Source: Clostridiales bacterium (GTDB taxonomy: Bacteria > Bacillota > Clostridia > Oscillospirales > Oscillospiraceae). Taken from it: a stretch of DNA of 64,000 nt. Shown here piece after piece: positions 1-8,933 of this stretch; positions within the stretch are counted from its first letter, which is position 1; each line of letters begins with the position of its first letter. The notes beneath the pieces were generated by a model. It was not told the DNA's origin, did no database searches, and saw only the letters and a list, made by a program, of their open reading frames with translations. Location of the stretch: assembly GCA_025757645.1 (NCBI GenBank), contig CP107216.1, positions 1,487,501 to 1,551,500 on the forward strand. Direction: 5' to 3'. Made by a program: the position numbers and the translations under genes.

Positions 1-414
1 ATGCTGCTCGACGATATGCGCCAGACGCTGGCCGAGTCCAACGGCGTCGGCCTTGCCGCGCCGCAGGTCGGTGTGCTGCGCCGCGCCGTCATCGTGCTCG
101 AGACGAACGTCCCGGACGGGGAAGAGGAGTATATGATCGAGCTCATCAACCCCACCATCGTGGAGACGGCCGGGGAGCAGACCGGCGCCGAGGGCTGCCT
201 GAGCATTCCGAACGAGTTCGGCATCGTCCAGCGCCCGGACTATGTGAAGGTCCGCGCGCAGGATCGCCACGGCGAATGGTTCGAGGTTGAGGGCCGCGGC
301 CTGACGGCGCGCGCCTTCTGCCACGAGATCGACCATCTCGATGGCGTCCTGTTCATCGACAAGGCGATCCGGATGCTCTCTCCCGAGGAGCTTGAGCAGC
401 AGGCGAAGGGGTGA
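1..414 (+). CDS. def: Peptide deformylase (5' end outside window)
   Basis: Removes the formyl group from the initiator methionine of new proteins using a bound Fe2+ or Zn2+ ion. The three family motifs are present: GVGLAAPQVG (visible residues 15-24), EGCLS (64-68, metal-binding Cys) and HEIDH (108-112, catalytic Glu and two metal His). About 20-30 N-terminal residues usual for the family are missing because the gene starts before the window; the ATG at base 1 is internal. The stop lies 5 bases before the fmt ATG, so the two are one operon, as in most Firmicutes. Confidence 0.95.
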   Translation: MLLDDMRQTLAESNGVGLAAPQVGVLRRAVIVLETNVPDGEEEYMIELINPTIVETAGEQTGAEGCLSIPNEFGIVQRPDYVKVRAQDRHGEWFEVEGRGLTARAFCHEIDHLDGVLFIDKAIRMLSPEELEQQAKG

Positions 415-419
415 GGCGC

Positions 420-1343
420 ATGCGCATCGTGTTTATGGGCACGCCGGATTTTGCGGCCGTGTCCCTGCAGCGCCTGCTCGACGAGCGGTTTGACGTGGTC
501 GGCGTATTCACGCAGCCGGACAAGCCGAAAAACCGCGGCATGAAGCTCCAGCCGAGCCCGGTCAAGGAGATCGCGCTCGCGGCGGGGCTGCCGGTGTTCC
601 AGCCGGCAAAGATGCGCGACGGCACGGCGCTGGCTGATCTCCAGAGCCTGCGGCCGGACATTCTCGTTGTTGTGGCCTATGGCCGCATTCTGCCGGATGA
701 CCTGCTCGCGGTCGCGCCCTACGGGGCGGTGAACGTCCACGGCTCGCTGCTGCCGAAGTACCGCGGCGCTGCGCCGATCCAGTGGGCAGTGCTCAACGGC
801 GATGCCGTGACCGGTGTTTCGACCATGTACCTCGACCGCGAAATGGATACCGGCGACGTGATCTATACCGCTCAGACGCCGGTCGGTGAATTCGAGACGG
901 CGGGAGAGCTCTTCGACCGCCTTGCCGTCATGGGAGCGGATCTGCTCGTGCGCACGCTGCGCGATATCGCCGCGGGCACCGCGCCGCGCACGCCGCAGGA
1001 TCACAGCCAGGCGACGTATACCCGTCCGCTCACGCGCGACGATTCGCCCATCGACTGGGATCAGAACCCGCGCGCGATCATCAAGCACATCTGCGGTCTC
1101 GAGCCGTGGCCCGTCGCAACAGCGGAGCTCGGCGGGCAGACGTTCAAGATCCATGCGGCGGATTACTCCGAGCGCACGACGCACAAAGCGCCCGGAACGA
1201 TCGTGGCCGCCGGGAAAGACGGCGTCACGGTTGCCTGCGCCGGTGGGCAGACGGTGCGCATCACGCAGCTGCAGGTGCCGGGGAAAAAGCGCATGTCGGC
1301 GGCCGACTACCTGCTCGGGCACACGCTGCCCGTTGAGGGCTGA
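420..1343 (+). CDS. fmt: Methionyl-tRNA formyltransferase
   Basis: Formylates Met-tRNAfMet with 10-formyl-tetrahydrofolate before translation initiation. The protein (307 residues) begins MRIVFMGTPDFA, contains the catalytic segment HGSLLPKYRGAAPIQ (about residues 107-121), and has the C-terminal OB-like domain. The ATG at 420 is chosen over an in-frame GTG at 411 because it has a purine-rich site at 401-411 with normal spacing and matches the family N-terminus. It forms one operon with def and rsmB. Confidence 0.96.
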   Translation: MRIVFMGTPDFAAVSLQRLLDERFDVVGVFTQPDKPKNRGMKLQPSPVKEIALAAGLPVFQPAKMRDGTALADLQSLRPDILVVVAYGRILPDDLLAVAPYGAVNVHGSLLPKYRGAAPIQWAVLNGDAVTGVSTMYLDREMDTGDVIYTAQTPVGEFETAGELFDRLAVMGADLLVRTLRDIAAGTAPRTPQDHSQATYTRPLTRDDSPIDWDQNPRAIIKHICGLEPWPVATAELGGQTFKIHAADYSERTTHKAPGTIVAAGKDGVTVACAGGQTVRITQLQVPGKKRMSAADYLLGHTLPVEG

Positions 1344-1345
1344 CC

Positions 1346-2674
1346 ATGGCCATGACTGCCCGGGAAGCCGCCTGGACTGCGCTGCAGCGCTGGCGCAAAA
1401 ACGGCGCGTGGTCGGACGCTGCGCTCCATGCCGTCCTGCAAAATGCACAGCTGGAGCCGCGCGATGCCGCGCTTGCGGCGCGCATCTGCTACGGCACGCT
1501 GCAAAATCTGACCCTGTTGGATCATTATCTTTCCGTCTACTGCACAACGCCGCTGCAAAAGCTCGAGCCGAAGGTGCTCGACCTGCTGCGGCTGTCGGCT
1601 TATCAGATCGTGCTGCTGGATAAAATCCCGCCGCGCGCCGCCGTGAACGAGGCGGTCGCGCTCTGCCGCAAGGGCGGCTGTGCGCGTGCATCCGGTCTTG
1701 TCAACGCGGTGCTGCGCCGTGTGGCGGAGCACCGGGACGCGCTGCCGGAGATTCCGGGCGCGGGCACGGCGGACTATCTTGCCGTGCGCTACAGCCACCC
1801 GCAGTGGCTGGCACAGCGGTATATCGACGCGCATGGTTATGCGTTTGCCGAGCAGGCGCTGGCGGCGAACAACGCCGACGCTCCGGCCTGCCTGCAGGTG
1901 AACACCCTGAAAACGACAGCGGATGCTCTCATGGCGTCCCTGCACGCGGACGGCATCGAGGCAGAGCCGCACCCGTGGCTTCCGGACGCGCTGCTGTGCC
2001 ATGGCGGCAATCTGGCGGCCGCGCGCGCCTTTGCTGACGGCTGGTTTTATGTGCAGGACGCGGCCGCGCACTGCGCGGCGCTCGTTTCCGGCGTGCAGCC
2101 GGGTATGCGCGTGCTCGATGCCTGCGCCGCACCCGGCGGCAAAAGCTTCGCCGCCGCCGTGCAGATGTACGATCAGGGATGTATGATTTCCTGCGATATT
2201 CACGAAAATAAATGGAAGCGCATCCGCGCCGGCGCTGAGCGGCTGGGGCTGACGTGCATTTCAACGCGCACGATGGATGCCCGCCGCCCGGATGCGGACC
2301 TGATCGGAGCGATGGACGTGGTGCTGGCCGATGTGCCGTGCTCCGGTCTGGGCGTCATCCGCAAGAAGCCGGAGATCCGCTTCAAAGATCCGGCGGAGCT
2401 TGCGCGTCTGCCGGCCATTCAGCGCGACATTCTCACCGGTCTTGCGCCGTGCGTGAAGCCCGGCGGCGTGCTGGTATATTCCACGTGCACGGTGCTCGCG
2501 CGGGAGAACGAAGATGTTGTGCGCGACTTCCTGCACACGCATCCGGAGTTTTCCGCCGAGGCGTTTTCGCTGCCGCTGCCGGGGGCGGACACGGCGGACG
2601 GTATGTTCACCTTCTGGCCGCAGGAACACGGCACGGACGGATTTTTTGTTTGTAAGCTGAGGAGACACGAATGA
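1346..2674 (+). CDS. rsmB: 16S rRNA m5C967 methyltransferase RsmB
   Basis: Makes 5-methylcytosine at position 967 of 16S rRNA from S-adenosylmethionine. The 442-residue protein has an N-terminal NusB-like RNA-binding domain (about 1-130) and a Rossmann methyltransferase domain with the SAM loop LDACAAPGGKS (about 257-267). The two reactive cysteines lie in DVPCSGLG (about 331) and YSTCTV (about 379). It starts two bases after fmt, and its stop overlaps the rlmN ATG (ATGA), so translation is probably coupled. Confidence 0.94.
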   Translation: MAMTAREAAWTALQRWRKNGAWSDAALHAVLQNAQLEPRDAALAARICYGTLQNLTLLDHYLSVYCTTPLQKLEPKVLDLLRLSAYQIVLLDKIPPRAAVNEAVALCRKGGCARASGLVNAVLRRVAEHRDALPEIPGAGTADYLAVRYSHPQWLAQRYIDAHGYAFAEQALAANNADAPACLQVNTLKTTADALMASLHADGIEAEPHPWLPDALLCHGGNLAAARAFADGWFYVQDAAAHCAALVSGVQPGMRVLDACAAPGGKSFAAAVQMYDQGCMISCDIHENKWKRIRAGAERLGLTCISTRTMDARRPDADLIGAMDVVLADVPCSGLGVIRKKPEIRFKDPAELARLPAIQRDILTGLAPCVKPGGVLVYSTCTVLARENEDVVRDFLHTHPEFSAEAFSLPLPGADTADGMFTFWPQEHGTDGFFVCKLRRHE

Positions 2675-3702
2675 GAGACATCAAAGCCATGCTCCCCGAG
2701 GAGATCGCGGCGGCCCTCGCCGAAATGGGGCAGCCGAAATACCGCGCCAAGCAGATTTTTCAGTGGCTCGCGCGCGGCGTGACGTCGTTTGACGAGATGA
2801 CGAACCTGTCCAAGGACCTGCGCGCCGCGCTCTCCGAGCGCTTTTTCATCTCCAAGCTCGAGATGCTGCGCAAGCAGGTGTCAGCCATCGACGGGACGAT
2901 CAAATATCTCTGGCAGCTCGGCGACGGCAATGCCGTCGAGACCGTCGTCATGCACTACAAGCACGGCAATACGGTCTGCATCTCCTCGCAGGTCGGCTGC
3001 CGGCAGGGGTGCGCGTTCTGCGCGTCGACGATCGGCGGCCTGATCCGCAATCTTGAGCCGTCGGAAATGCTCGACGAGGTGCTCTATTCCGAGCGGGAGT
3101 CCGGCAGCAAGATCTCCAACATCGTCCTCATGGGCATCGGCGAGCCGCTCGATAACTTTGACAATGTCATGCGCTTTCTTGCGCTGGTCAACCACCCGGA
3201 CGGGGAAAACATCGGCATGCGCCACATTTCGCTGTCCACGTGCGGCCTCATCGAGCGCTTTGACGATCTGGCGGCGCGCGACCTGCAGCTGACGCTGTCG
3301 GTCTCCCTGCACGCGCCGGACGATGCCACCCGCTCGAAGATCATGCCGGCCAACCACGGCCGCGGCGTGGCGGCGCTCATTGACGCCTGCGCCCGGTATT
3401 ATGAAGCGACCGGTCGGCGCATTTCCTTTGAATACGCCATGATCGACGGCGTGAACGACACGCCGGAGCACGCCAGGCTGCTGGCCAAGCACGCGCGGCG
3501 TGTCTGCGCGCACGTGAACCTCATCCCGCTCAACCACGTGGAAGAGCGCGCGTTCCGGCCGTCCACGCCGGAGCATCTCAAGGCGTTCATCCGCATTCTG
3601 GAGCGGGCGGGCGTGAATGTGACCGTGCGCCGCAAGCTCGGCAGCGATGTGGATGCGTCCTGCGGCCAGCTGCGCAAAAAGGTCGCCGATCATCGAGCCT
3701 GA
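2671..3702 (+). CDS. rlmN: 23S rRNA/tRNA m2A methyltransferase RlmN (radical SAM)
   Basis: Forms 2-methyladenosine at A2503 of 23S rRNA and A37 of some tRNAs. The radical SAM cluster motif CRQGCAFC is at about residues 110-117, and the C-terminal methyl-carrying cysteine is in ASCGQLR at about 331. Length 343 is typical. The start overlaps the rsmB stop by four bases. Its place between rsmB and prpC is the conserved Firmicutes order. Confidence 0.95.
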   Translation: MRDIKAMLPEEIAAALAEMGQPKYRAKQIFQWLARGVTSFDEMTNLSKDLRAALSERFFISKLEMLRKQVSAIDGTIKYLWQLGDGNAVETVVMHYKHGNTVCISSQVGCRQGCAFCASTIGGLIRNLEPSEMLDEVLYSERESGSKISNIVLMGIGEPLDNFDNVMRFLALVNHPDGENIGMRHISLSTCGLIERFDDLAARDLQLTLSVSLHAPDDATRSKIMPANHGRGVAALIDACARYYEATGRRISFEYAMIDGVNDTPEHARLLAKHARRVCAHVNLIPLNHVEERAFRPSTPEHLKAFIRILERAGVNVTVRRKLGSDVDASCGQLRKKVADHRA

Positions 3703-3715
3703 AGGGGGAGAGCCC

Positions 3716-4441
3716 ATGCATTGCTTTGCACAGTCGGACAGGGGGACCGTCCGCAAGGAGAATCAGGATCGCGCCGCCTGTGCGCACATCCGGCGCAAGG
3801 GCTGCACCGTCGCCGTCGTCTGCGACGGGATGGGCGGCGCTGCCGGGGGGAAGCTCGCAAGCGATTTGGCAGCGTCCACGTTTCTGGCGGATTTTCGCCG
3901 CGAAATGATGGCGGGCAGCGCGGTCGAACCCGCCATGCGCCACGCCTGCGACGCGGCCAACCGCGCGGTCTATGACCGTGCGTGCGCGGAGCCTGACCTG
4001 CGCGGCATGGGCACGACGATCGTCGCCGCCTGCGTGCGCCGCGGAAGGCTTACGGTGCTGCACGTTGGCGACAGCCGCGCATATCTGGTCGGGCTGCGCC
4101 GAATGCAGCAGCTGACGACGGATCACTCGCTCGTGCAGGAGCTGGTCGCAAGCGGTCAGGTGCTGCCGGAGCAGGCACACCGTCACCCGCGGCGGAACGT
4201 GATCACGCGCGCCGTCGGCGTCGGCCCACAGGTCGAGCCGGACTGCCGCACGCTGCCGTTTCCGCTGGGTGCGCGGCTGCTGCTGTGCACGGATGGGCTG
4301 TCCAACACGCTGTCGGAGGGCCAGATGCATGATTTTTGCCGCGGCTCGCGGGATGCAAAGCAGATCTGCGGCCGCCTGATCGCGGCGGCGCTGGCACGCG
4401 GTGCGCGCGACAATGTGACCGCGCTCGTTCTTTTCCGCTGA
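3716..4441 (+). CDS. prpC: PP2C-family protein serine/threonine phosphatase
   Basis: Metal-dependent phosphatase that reverses phosphorylation by the adjacent PASTA kinase. The 241-residue protein shows the PP2C motif series: RKENQDRA, CDGMGGAAGG, GMGTTIVA, HVGDSRAYL, LLLCTDGLSN and a terminal DNVTALVL, which together supply the metal-binding aspartates. The ATG at 3716 follows a strong GGGGGAG site; an upstream in-frame start at 3647 would overlap rlmN. It is cytosolic, with no membrane segment. The kinase gene follows after 20 bases. Confidence 0.93.
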   Translation: MHCFAQSDRGTVRKENQDRAACAHIRRKGCTVAVVCDGMGGAAGGKLASDLAASTFLADFRREMMAGSAVEPAMRHACDAANRAVYDRACAEPDLRGMGTTIVAACVRRGRLTVLHVGDSRAYLVGLRRMQQLTTDHSLVQELVASGQVLPEQAHRHPRRNVITRAVGVGPQVEPDCRTLPFPLGARLLLCTDGLSNTLSEGQMHDFCRGSRDAKQICGRLIAAALARGARDNVTALVLFR

Positions 4442-4461
4442 AGCGCAACAGGGGGATCACT

Positions 4462-6150
4462 ATGGAACAATCAATGAATCGCTATATCGGTCAGATGCTC
4501 GACGACCGCTACGAGATCCTGGAGATCATCGGCAGCGGCGGTATGTCGGTCGTCTACAAGGCCATGTGCCACAAGCTGCACCGCTATGTTGCCGTCAAGA
4601 TCCTGCGCGATGAGATGGCGGCGGATGCCGAGCTGAAAAACCGCTTTCAGGCGGAGGCGCACGCGGTCGCCATGCTCTCGCAGCCGAATATCGTTTCGGT
4701 CTACGATGTCGGCCACAGCGGCGAGACGGAGTATATTGTCATGGAGCTCATCGAGGGCGAGACGCTCAAACAGCGCATGGCGGAGCACGGTGTATTCAGC
4801 GCCACGGAGGCGCTGCACTACGCCACGCAGATCTGCAAGGCGCTGCAGCACGCGCACGCCCACGGCATCGTCCACCGGGACATCAAGCCGCAGAACATCA
4901 TGATCACGAACGATGACATGGTCAAGGTCGCTGACTTCGGCATCGCCGCGCTCGAGAACATTCACGAGGAGCGCAGCGGGCAGGCCATCGGCTCCGTGCA
5001 CTATATCGCGCCCGAGCAGGCCAAGGGCCTCAATGCCGACGCGCGCAGCGACCTGTATTCCCTCGGCGTCGTGCTCTATGAGATGCTCACGGGCCACCTG
5101 CCGTATGACGCGGACACCCCGGAGGAGATCGCGCTCATGCACATCGCCGGCAGCGCCAAGCCGCCGCAGGAGTGGAACAGCGACATCCCCGAGGAGCTTG
5201 AGCGCATCACGCTCCGCGCCATGGAGCCGGATCTGCGCAAGCGCTATCAGTCGGCGGGGGAGATGCTCAAAGCGCTCAATGCCTGCAAAAAGCACCTCAA
5301 TCAGCAGCGTCCGCTTGTCGAGCGGCGGCGGGAGAGCGCGGAGAAAAAGGACTCCTTTTTCGGTGTGGGTCAGGATCTGACGGAGGAAGCATACCAGCGC
5401 CGGCGCAAGCGGGCCAAGCGCGTGAGTTATTTCACGGGCATTTTCTCGGTCGGCGTCTTTGCCATTTTGCTGTTTGTGTTTCTGTGGAATTTCTGGCTTG
5501 AGGATCTGTTCCGCACGGCGGAGCGCGTGGATGTGCCGGACTTTACCGGCAAGTCCTACGAGGCGGTCGTCAACGACAAGCAGTATGCCGATTACCACTT
5601 CACGGTCGTATACACGGTCGATCCCGACGTGCCGGACGGCATCATCATCGAGCAGGATCCGGCGGCGGGCAAGAGCCGCATGCGCGTCTCGGACGGCATC
5701 AACGTGCAGCTCACCGTCAGCACCGGCGTCGTCATGACCGATGTGCCGTATGTCATCAACGAGGACTATGAGAAGGCGACGGCCGCGCTGGAAAAAGCCG
5801 GCTTTACGGTCACGACGGAGTTTCAGGCCTCCAAGGACGTGACGGCAAAGTATGTCATCAGCTGCGAGCCTGCGCCCGGCGAAAAGGCGGCCGCAGGGTC
5901 GAGCGTGAAGCTGATCGTCAGTGGCGGCCCCGAGCTGCGCCCGGTCACGGTGCCTGACCTGTCGGAGCTGACGGAGTCAGCCGCCATCGCGCGCATCGAG
6001 AGCAGCGGCCTGTGCTATGGCGGCACGTACAAAGAGACCAACGACGCCAAGCAGGGCACAGTCTTTAAGCAGAGCGCGCCGGCCAACACACAGCTCACGG
6101 AGTACAGCAAGGTCTATATCTGGGTCTCCGACGGGCCGAAAAAACCGTAA
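4462..6150 (+). CDS. prkC: PASTA-domain Ser/Thr protein kinase
   Basis: Membrane kinase that senses muropeptides or lipid II through extracellular PASTA repeats; in Bacillus PrkC acts in spore germination and dormancy exit. The 562-residue protein has a glycine loop GSGGMSVVYK, ATP lysine K46, catalytic HRDIKPQN (D140) and DFG at 158-160. One transmembrane helix lies at about 321-345. Three PASTA repeats follow (about 357-423, 424-490 and 491-560). The GGGGGATC site sets the ATG at 4462; a second ATG at 4474 is possible. Paired with prpC and rsgA. Confidence 0.94.
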   Translation: MEQSMNRYIGQMLDDRYEILEIIGSGGMSVVYKAMCHKLHRYVAVKILRDEMAADAELKNRFQAEAHAVAMLSQPNIVSVYDVGHSGETEYIVMELIEGETLKQRMAEHGVFSATEALHYATQICKALQHAHAHGIVHRDIKPQNIMITNDDMVKVADFGIAALENIHEERSGQAIGSVHYIAPEQAKGLNADARSDLYSLGVVLYEMLTGHLPYDADTPEEIALMHIAGSAKPPQEWNSDIPEELERITLRAMEPDLRKRYQSAGEMLKALNACKKHLNQQRPLVERRRESAEKKDSFFGVGQDLTEEAYQRRRKRAKRVSYFTGIFSVGVFAILLFVFLWNFWLEDLFRTAERVDVPDFTGKSYEAVVNDKQYADYHFTVVYTVDPDVPDGIIIEQDPAAGKSRMRVSDGINVQLTVSTGVVMTDVPYVINEDYEKATAALEKAGFTVTTEFQASKDVTAKYVISCEPAPGEKAAAGSSVKLIVSGGPELRPVTVPDLSELTESAAIARIESSGLCYGGTYKETNDAKQGTVFKQSAPANTQLTEYSKVYIWVSDGPKKP

Positions 6151-6177
6151 AGATGAGATAAAGGAGCAACAACGCTT

Positions 6178-7062
6178 ATGGTGCAGGGTGTCATCATCAA
6201 GGCGCTCAGCGGCTTTTACTATGTGGCCGCCGGCGATCAGATCGTGGAGTGCAAGGCCCGCGGCCGTTTCCGGTACGACGGGTGCAGTCCGCTGGTCGGC
6301 GACCGTGTGGAGGTCAGCTTCGATGCGCACGGCAAGGGCCGCATCGACACCGTCCTGCCGCGGCGCAATGCGTTCATCCGCCCGGCAGTGGCGAATATTG
6401 ACCAGCTCATCATGATCGCGGCGAACGTCAACCCCGTCACCGATCCGTTTCTGATCGACCGCGTGGTCGCCATCGCGGAAAATGCCGACTGCGAGCCGGT
6501 CGTCTGCCTCAATAAGTGCGACCTTGACCCGGCGGATCATCTCTATGCTATTTACCGCTCCATCGGCTTTCGTGTCCTGCGCACGAGCGCGGCGACGGGG
6601 CTCGGCGTCGACGAGCTGCGCGATGCACTGCGCGGGAAGACCAGTGCCTTCACCGGCAACTCCGGCGTCGGCAAATCGAGCCTGCTCAATGCGCTCGATG
6701 CGTCGTTCGGCATTGCGACCGGGGCCGTCAGCGAGCGGCTCGGCCGCGGCAAGCACACAACGCGCCATGTCGAGCTCTATGCGCTTGGAGCGGATACGTT
6801 CGTCGCCGATACGCCGGGTTTTGCCTCGTTTGAGGTGGACATGGTCGACCCCATCTCGTGCGAAAATCTGCAATATGCGTTCCGGGAGTTTCGACCGTAT
6901 ATCGGCCAGTGCCGATTTCGTGACTGCGCGCACCTGAAAGAGCCCGGCTGCGCCGTCCTCGCCGCCGTGGCGGCAGGCAAGATCGCGCCGGAGCGCCACG
7001 AGAGCTATGCGCGCCTGTACGCGCTCTCGGCCCAGGTCAATGACTGGGAAAAGAAGAAGTGA
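6178..7062 (+). CDS. rsgA: Ribosome small-subunit-dependent GTPase RsgA
   Basis: GTPase that checks late 30S maturation. The protein (294 residues) has an N-terminal OB fold and a circularly permuted GTPase order: G4 NKCD (about 112) precedes the P-loop GNSGVGKSS (about 160-168) and G3 DTPGF (about 211). A C-terminal zinc site carries Cys-His residues near CRFRDCAHLKEPGC. It follows prkC by 27 bases and probably ends the def operon; a 15-bp hairpin begins 9 bases after its stop. Confidence 0.95.
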   Translation: MVQGVIIKALSGFYYVAAGDQIVECKARGRFRYDGCSPLVGDRVEVSFDAHGKGRIDTVLPRRNAFIRPAVANIDQLIMIAANVNPVTDPFLIDRVVAIAENADCEPVVCLNKCDLDPADHLYAIYRSIGFRVLRTSAATGLGVDELRDALRGKTSAFTGNSGVGKSSLLNALDASFGIATGAVSERLGRGKHTTRHVELYALGADTFVADTPGFASFEVDMVDPISCENLQYAFREFRPYIGQCRFRDCAHLKEPGCAVLAAVAAGKIAPERHESYARLYALSAQVNDWEKKK

Positions 7063-7070
7063 CGCACCAA

Positions 7071-7124
7071 AGCGCCGCCCTCCGCATACACTGTAGGGAG
7101 AACCTGCAAGCGGAGGGCGGTGCT
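7071..7124 (+). promoter_or_regulatory. Hairpin covering the ribosome site of the small membrane protein
   Basis: Arms 7071-7085 and 7110-7124 pair over 15 positions with one G-T wobble and a 24-base loop. The 3' arm contains the GGAGGGCGG ribosome binding site for the ATG at 7127. In a transcript reading through from rsgA the site would be buried. Only a weak T-rich stretch follows, so it is a poor terminator. The loop contains CATACACT, resembling a sigma-E -10, but no matching -35 is seen. Confidence 0.6.
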
Positions 7125-7126
7125 TT

Positions 7127-7282
7127 ATGTTTCGACGGCGGGGGATTTGCTTCTGGATCGGCATCGCGTGCGTGGTCGCCGGTGTGTTCATCATTCTGGC
7201 GCTGGTGCTGCCGGCCGGCTTCTGGTGGTTTGCGCTCGGCGGTGCGCTCATTGCGGCAGGCGTGTGGCTGCTGCGCTGTTGA
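7127..7282 (+). CDS. Small membrane protein, 51 residues, unknown function
   Basis: Short gene with a very strong ribosome binding site (GGAGGGCGG) 6 bases before the ATG. The product begins MFRRRGICFWIG and is two hydrophobic helices (about 9-27 and 32-47) joined by a short turn and ending LLRC, so it should be an integral membrane hairpin. I do not recognise the family. It sits between rsgA and a SPOCS/LysM sporulation-type gene, so a sporulation role is possible but unproven. The hairpin over its ribosome site suggests controlled translation. Confidence 0.6.
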   Translation: MFRRRGICFWIGIACVVAGVFIILALVLPAGFWWFALGGALIAAGVWLLRC

Positions 7283-7345
7283 TGGCGGCATAACCGGCGC
7301 GCGCCCGGCATAAGGATGTACAAAAACGACAAGGAGCACATCTTT

Positions 7346-8845
7346 ATGGAACTACAACTGGGCAAGCAGAAACGCATGATGTACGCGCGGGTGTTTGACC
7401 GCACGGAGGAAGAGACCTGCAGCGTGGACGCCGTTGTGCCCGATGCGCTGGGGGACATCGGCGCGATCGTGGTCGCGGAGGGCACGTTCTGCCTCTGGAA
7501 TCTGGATTTTTCGGACAAGAGCGCGCAGATCGAGGGCAGCATCGCGGCCGATGTGGTCTACGCGGAGGAGGGCGGCGCTCTGCGCAGCTTCCCGGTGGAG
7601 CTGCCGGTGAAGGTGCGCATCAGCGGCGAGACGCTCTCGCCGCACGTGCGGCCGTGGCTGCGCTGTACGCTCACCGCGCTGGACGCGCGCGCCGTCAATT
7701 CGCGCAAGGTGCGTGTCACGGCGCGGCTGAGCCTGTGCCTGCATGCTTATCGGGAGACGGAGCTCGCGCTCACGGACCGGATCGAGGGCGACGGCGGCGC
7801 AGTGTTCACGCGCACGGAAACGCTCCGCGTGCAGATTCCGGTGTCCGTGGAGGAAAAGACGTTCACCGTCTCGGAGACGCACCGCTTCCTGTCCGGCCAG
7901 CCCGAGGCCGACCGCCTGCTCTGCCATACGGAGACCGTGCTGCTCGACGATGTCAGCGCGGCCGGCAGCCGCGTCATTTTGCAGGGGCGTGTGTGCGCGG
8001 CAGTCACCTATCTCCCGCAGGGGCAGATGTGCCCGGTGGTCGAGACCTTTGAGACGGCGTTTTCCCAGATGCTCGACTGCCCGGCGGACACATCGCCGTG
8101 CCTGCTGCACACGACCGTCAACCTCACGGCGGCCTACCTGAACGTGAGCGCCGCGGCCGACGGCGCGGCGCTGGAGGCGGAGTACCATCTTGTCGCGCAG
8201 ACGGTGTGCCTTGCGGATGCGGAGGCTGACTGCGTGACGGACGCCTACTGCAACACGGCAGAGCTCACGCTCGAGCGCGAGACGGTAGCGGCCGGTACGG
8301 TACAGCCGGGCGAGCCGCTGCGCCTGTCGGCGGAGGGTACGCTTGCGTGTGAGGCCGCCTCGCTGACGGTCGTGTCCCGGCGGGCCGTTGTCTGCGGCAT
8401 GACGGAGGACGGCTGCGACGTGCTCGTCCGGCTGCTCGCGGCGGACACGGAGCAGCACGTATCCTGCATGGAAAAGCGTCTGCACCTGCCGCTCGAGCCG
8501 GCCGACGGCGCGCGGCTGGAGCTGCTGAGCGTGCAGCCGGAAGAGCCGGTGGTGACGGTCACGGCGGATGGGTTTCAGATCCGCGTGACGGTGACGGTGC
8601 GGACGGCCGTACTGCAGGAGTCCGACCTCCGGCAGGTCACCGGGGCGACGGCGCAGGAGCGCGCCTGCCCGTATGCCTCTGTACCGTCGCTGACGATCGT
8701 GCGCTGGGGCGGGGAAGACCTGTGGATGCTTGCCAAGCGCTACTGCTCGAGCGAGCGGCTCATCCGCGAAACGAACGGCCTCACGGACGATGCCGCCATG
8801 GCTGAGGCGCCGCAATATCTCCTTATTCCCAAAACGCAGGCGTAG
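7346..8845 (+). CDS. SPOCS (DUF3794) domain protein with C-terminal LysM
   Basis: Predicted spore coat or cortex-associated protein of 499 residues. It has SPOCS/DUF3794-type beta-rich segments (about 1-120, 145-255 and 270-420), the architecture known from SpoVID/SafA-like proteins. The C-terminal segment has the LysM pattern (VRWGGEDLWMLAKRYC ... YLLIPK), expected to bind peptidoglycan. No signal peptide is seen, consistent with assembly from the mother-cell cytoplasm. The ATG at 7346 is preferred over 7316 because AAGGAG lies 8 bases upstream. Confidence 0.8.
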   Translation: MELQLGKQKRMMYARVFDRTEEETCSVDAVVPDALGDIGAIVVAEGTFCLWNLDFSDKSAQIEGSIAADVVYAEEGGALRSFPVELPVKVRISGETLSPHVRPWLRCTLTALDARAVNSRKVRVTARLSLCLHAYRETELALTDRIEGDGGAVFTRTETLRVQIPVSVEEKTFTVSETHRFLSGQPEADRLLCHTETVLLDDVSAAGSRVILQGRVCAAVTYLPQGQMCPVVETFETAFSQMLDCPADTSPCLLHTTVNLTAAYLNVSAAADGAALEAEYHLVAQTVCLADAEADCVTDAYCNTAELTLERETVAAGTVQPGEPLRLSAEGTLACEAASLTVVSRRAVVCGMTEDGCDVLVRLLAADTEQHVSCMEKRLHLPLEPADGARLELLSVQPEEPVVTVTADGFQIRVTVTVRTAVLQESDLRQVTGATAQERACPYASVPSLTIVRWGGEDLWMLAKRYCSSERLIRETNGLTDDAAMAEAPQYLLIPKTQA

Positions 8846-8871
8846 TTTTCGCGCAAATATGCGGATTTTTC

Positions 8872-8900
8872 TTGCCACGCGGCCCGGAGTGTGCTAAAAT
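8872..8900 (+). promoter_or_regulatory. Sigma-A promoter of yebC
   Basis: TTGCCA (8872-8877), 17-bp spacer, TAAAAT (8895-8900). The -10 lies inside the left arm of a perfect inverted repeat at 8892-8918. Confidence 0.75.
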
Positions 8901-8918
8901 ATTCAAAGCATTTTAGCA
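8892..8918. repeat. Perfect 9-9-9 inverted repeat over the yebC -10 box
   Basis: TGCTAAAAT (8892-8900), a nine-base spacer, and ATTTTAGCA (8910-8918) are exact reverse complements. The repeat covers the -10 box and the likely transcription start, which suits a repressor operator. It could also form a 5' hairpin in the mRNA. The geometry matches CIRCE but the sequence does not. Confidence 0.65.
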
Positions 8919-8933
8919 AGAGGAGTTGTGACT

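Noticed and set aside
7085..7092. CATACACT as a sigma-E promoter for the small membrane protein
   Set aside because: No ATA-type -35 at 14-16 bp upstream, so listed only as a resemblance.
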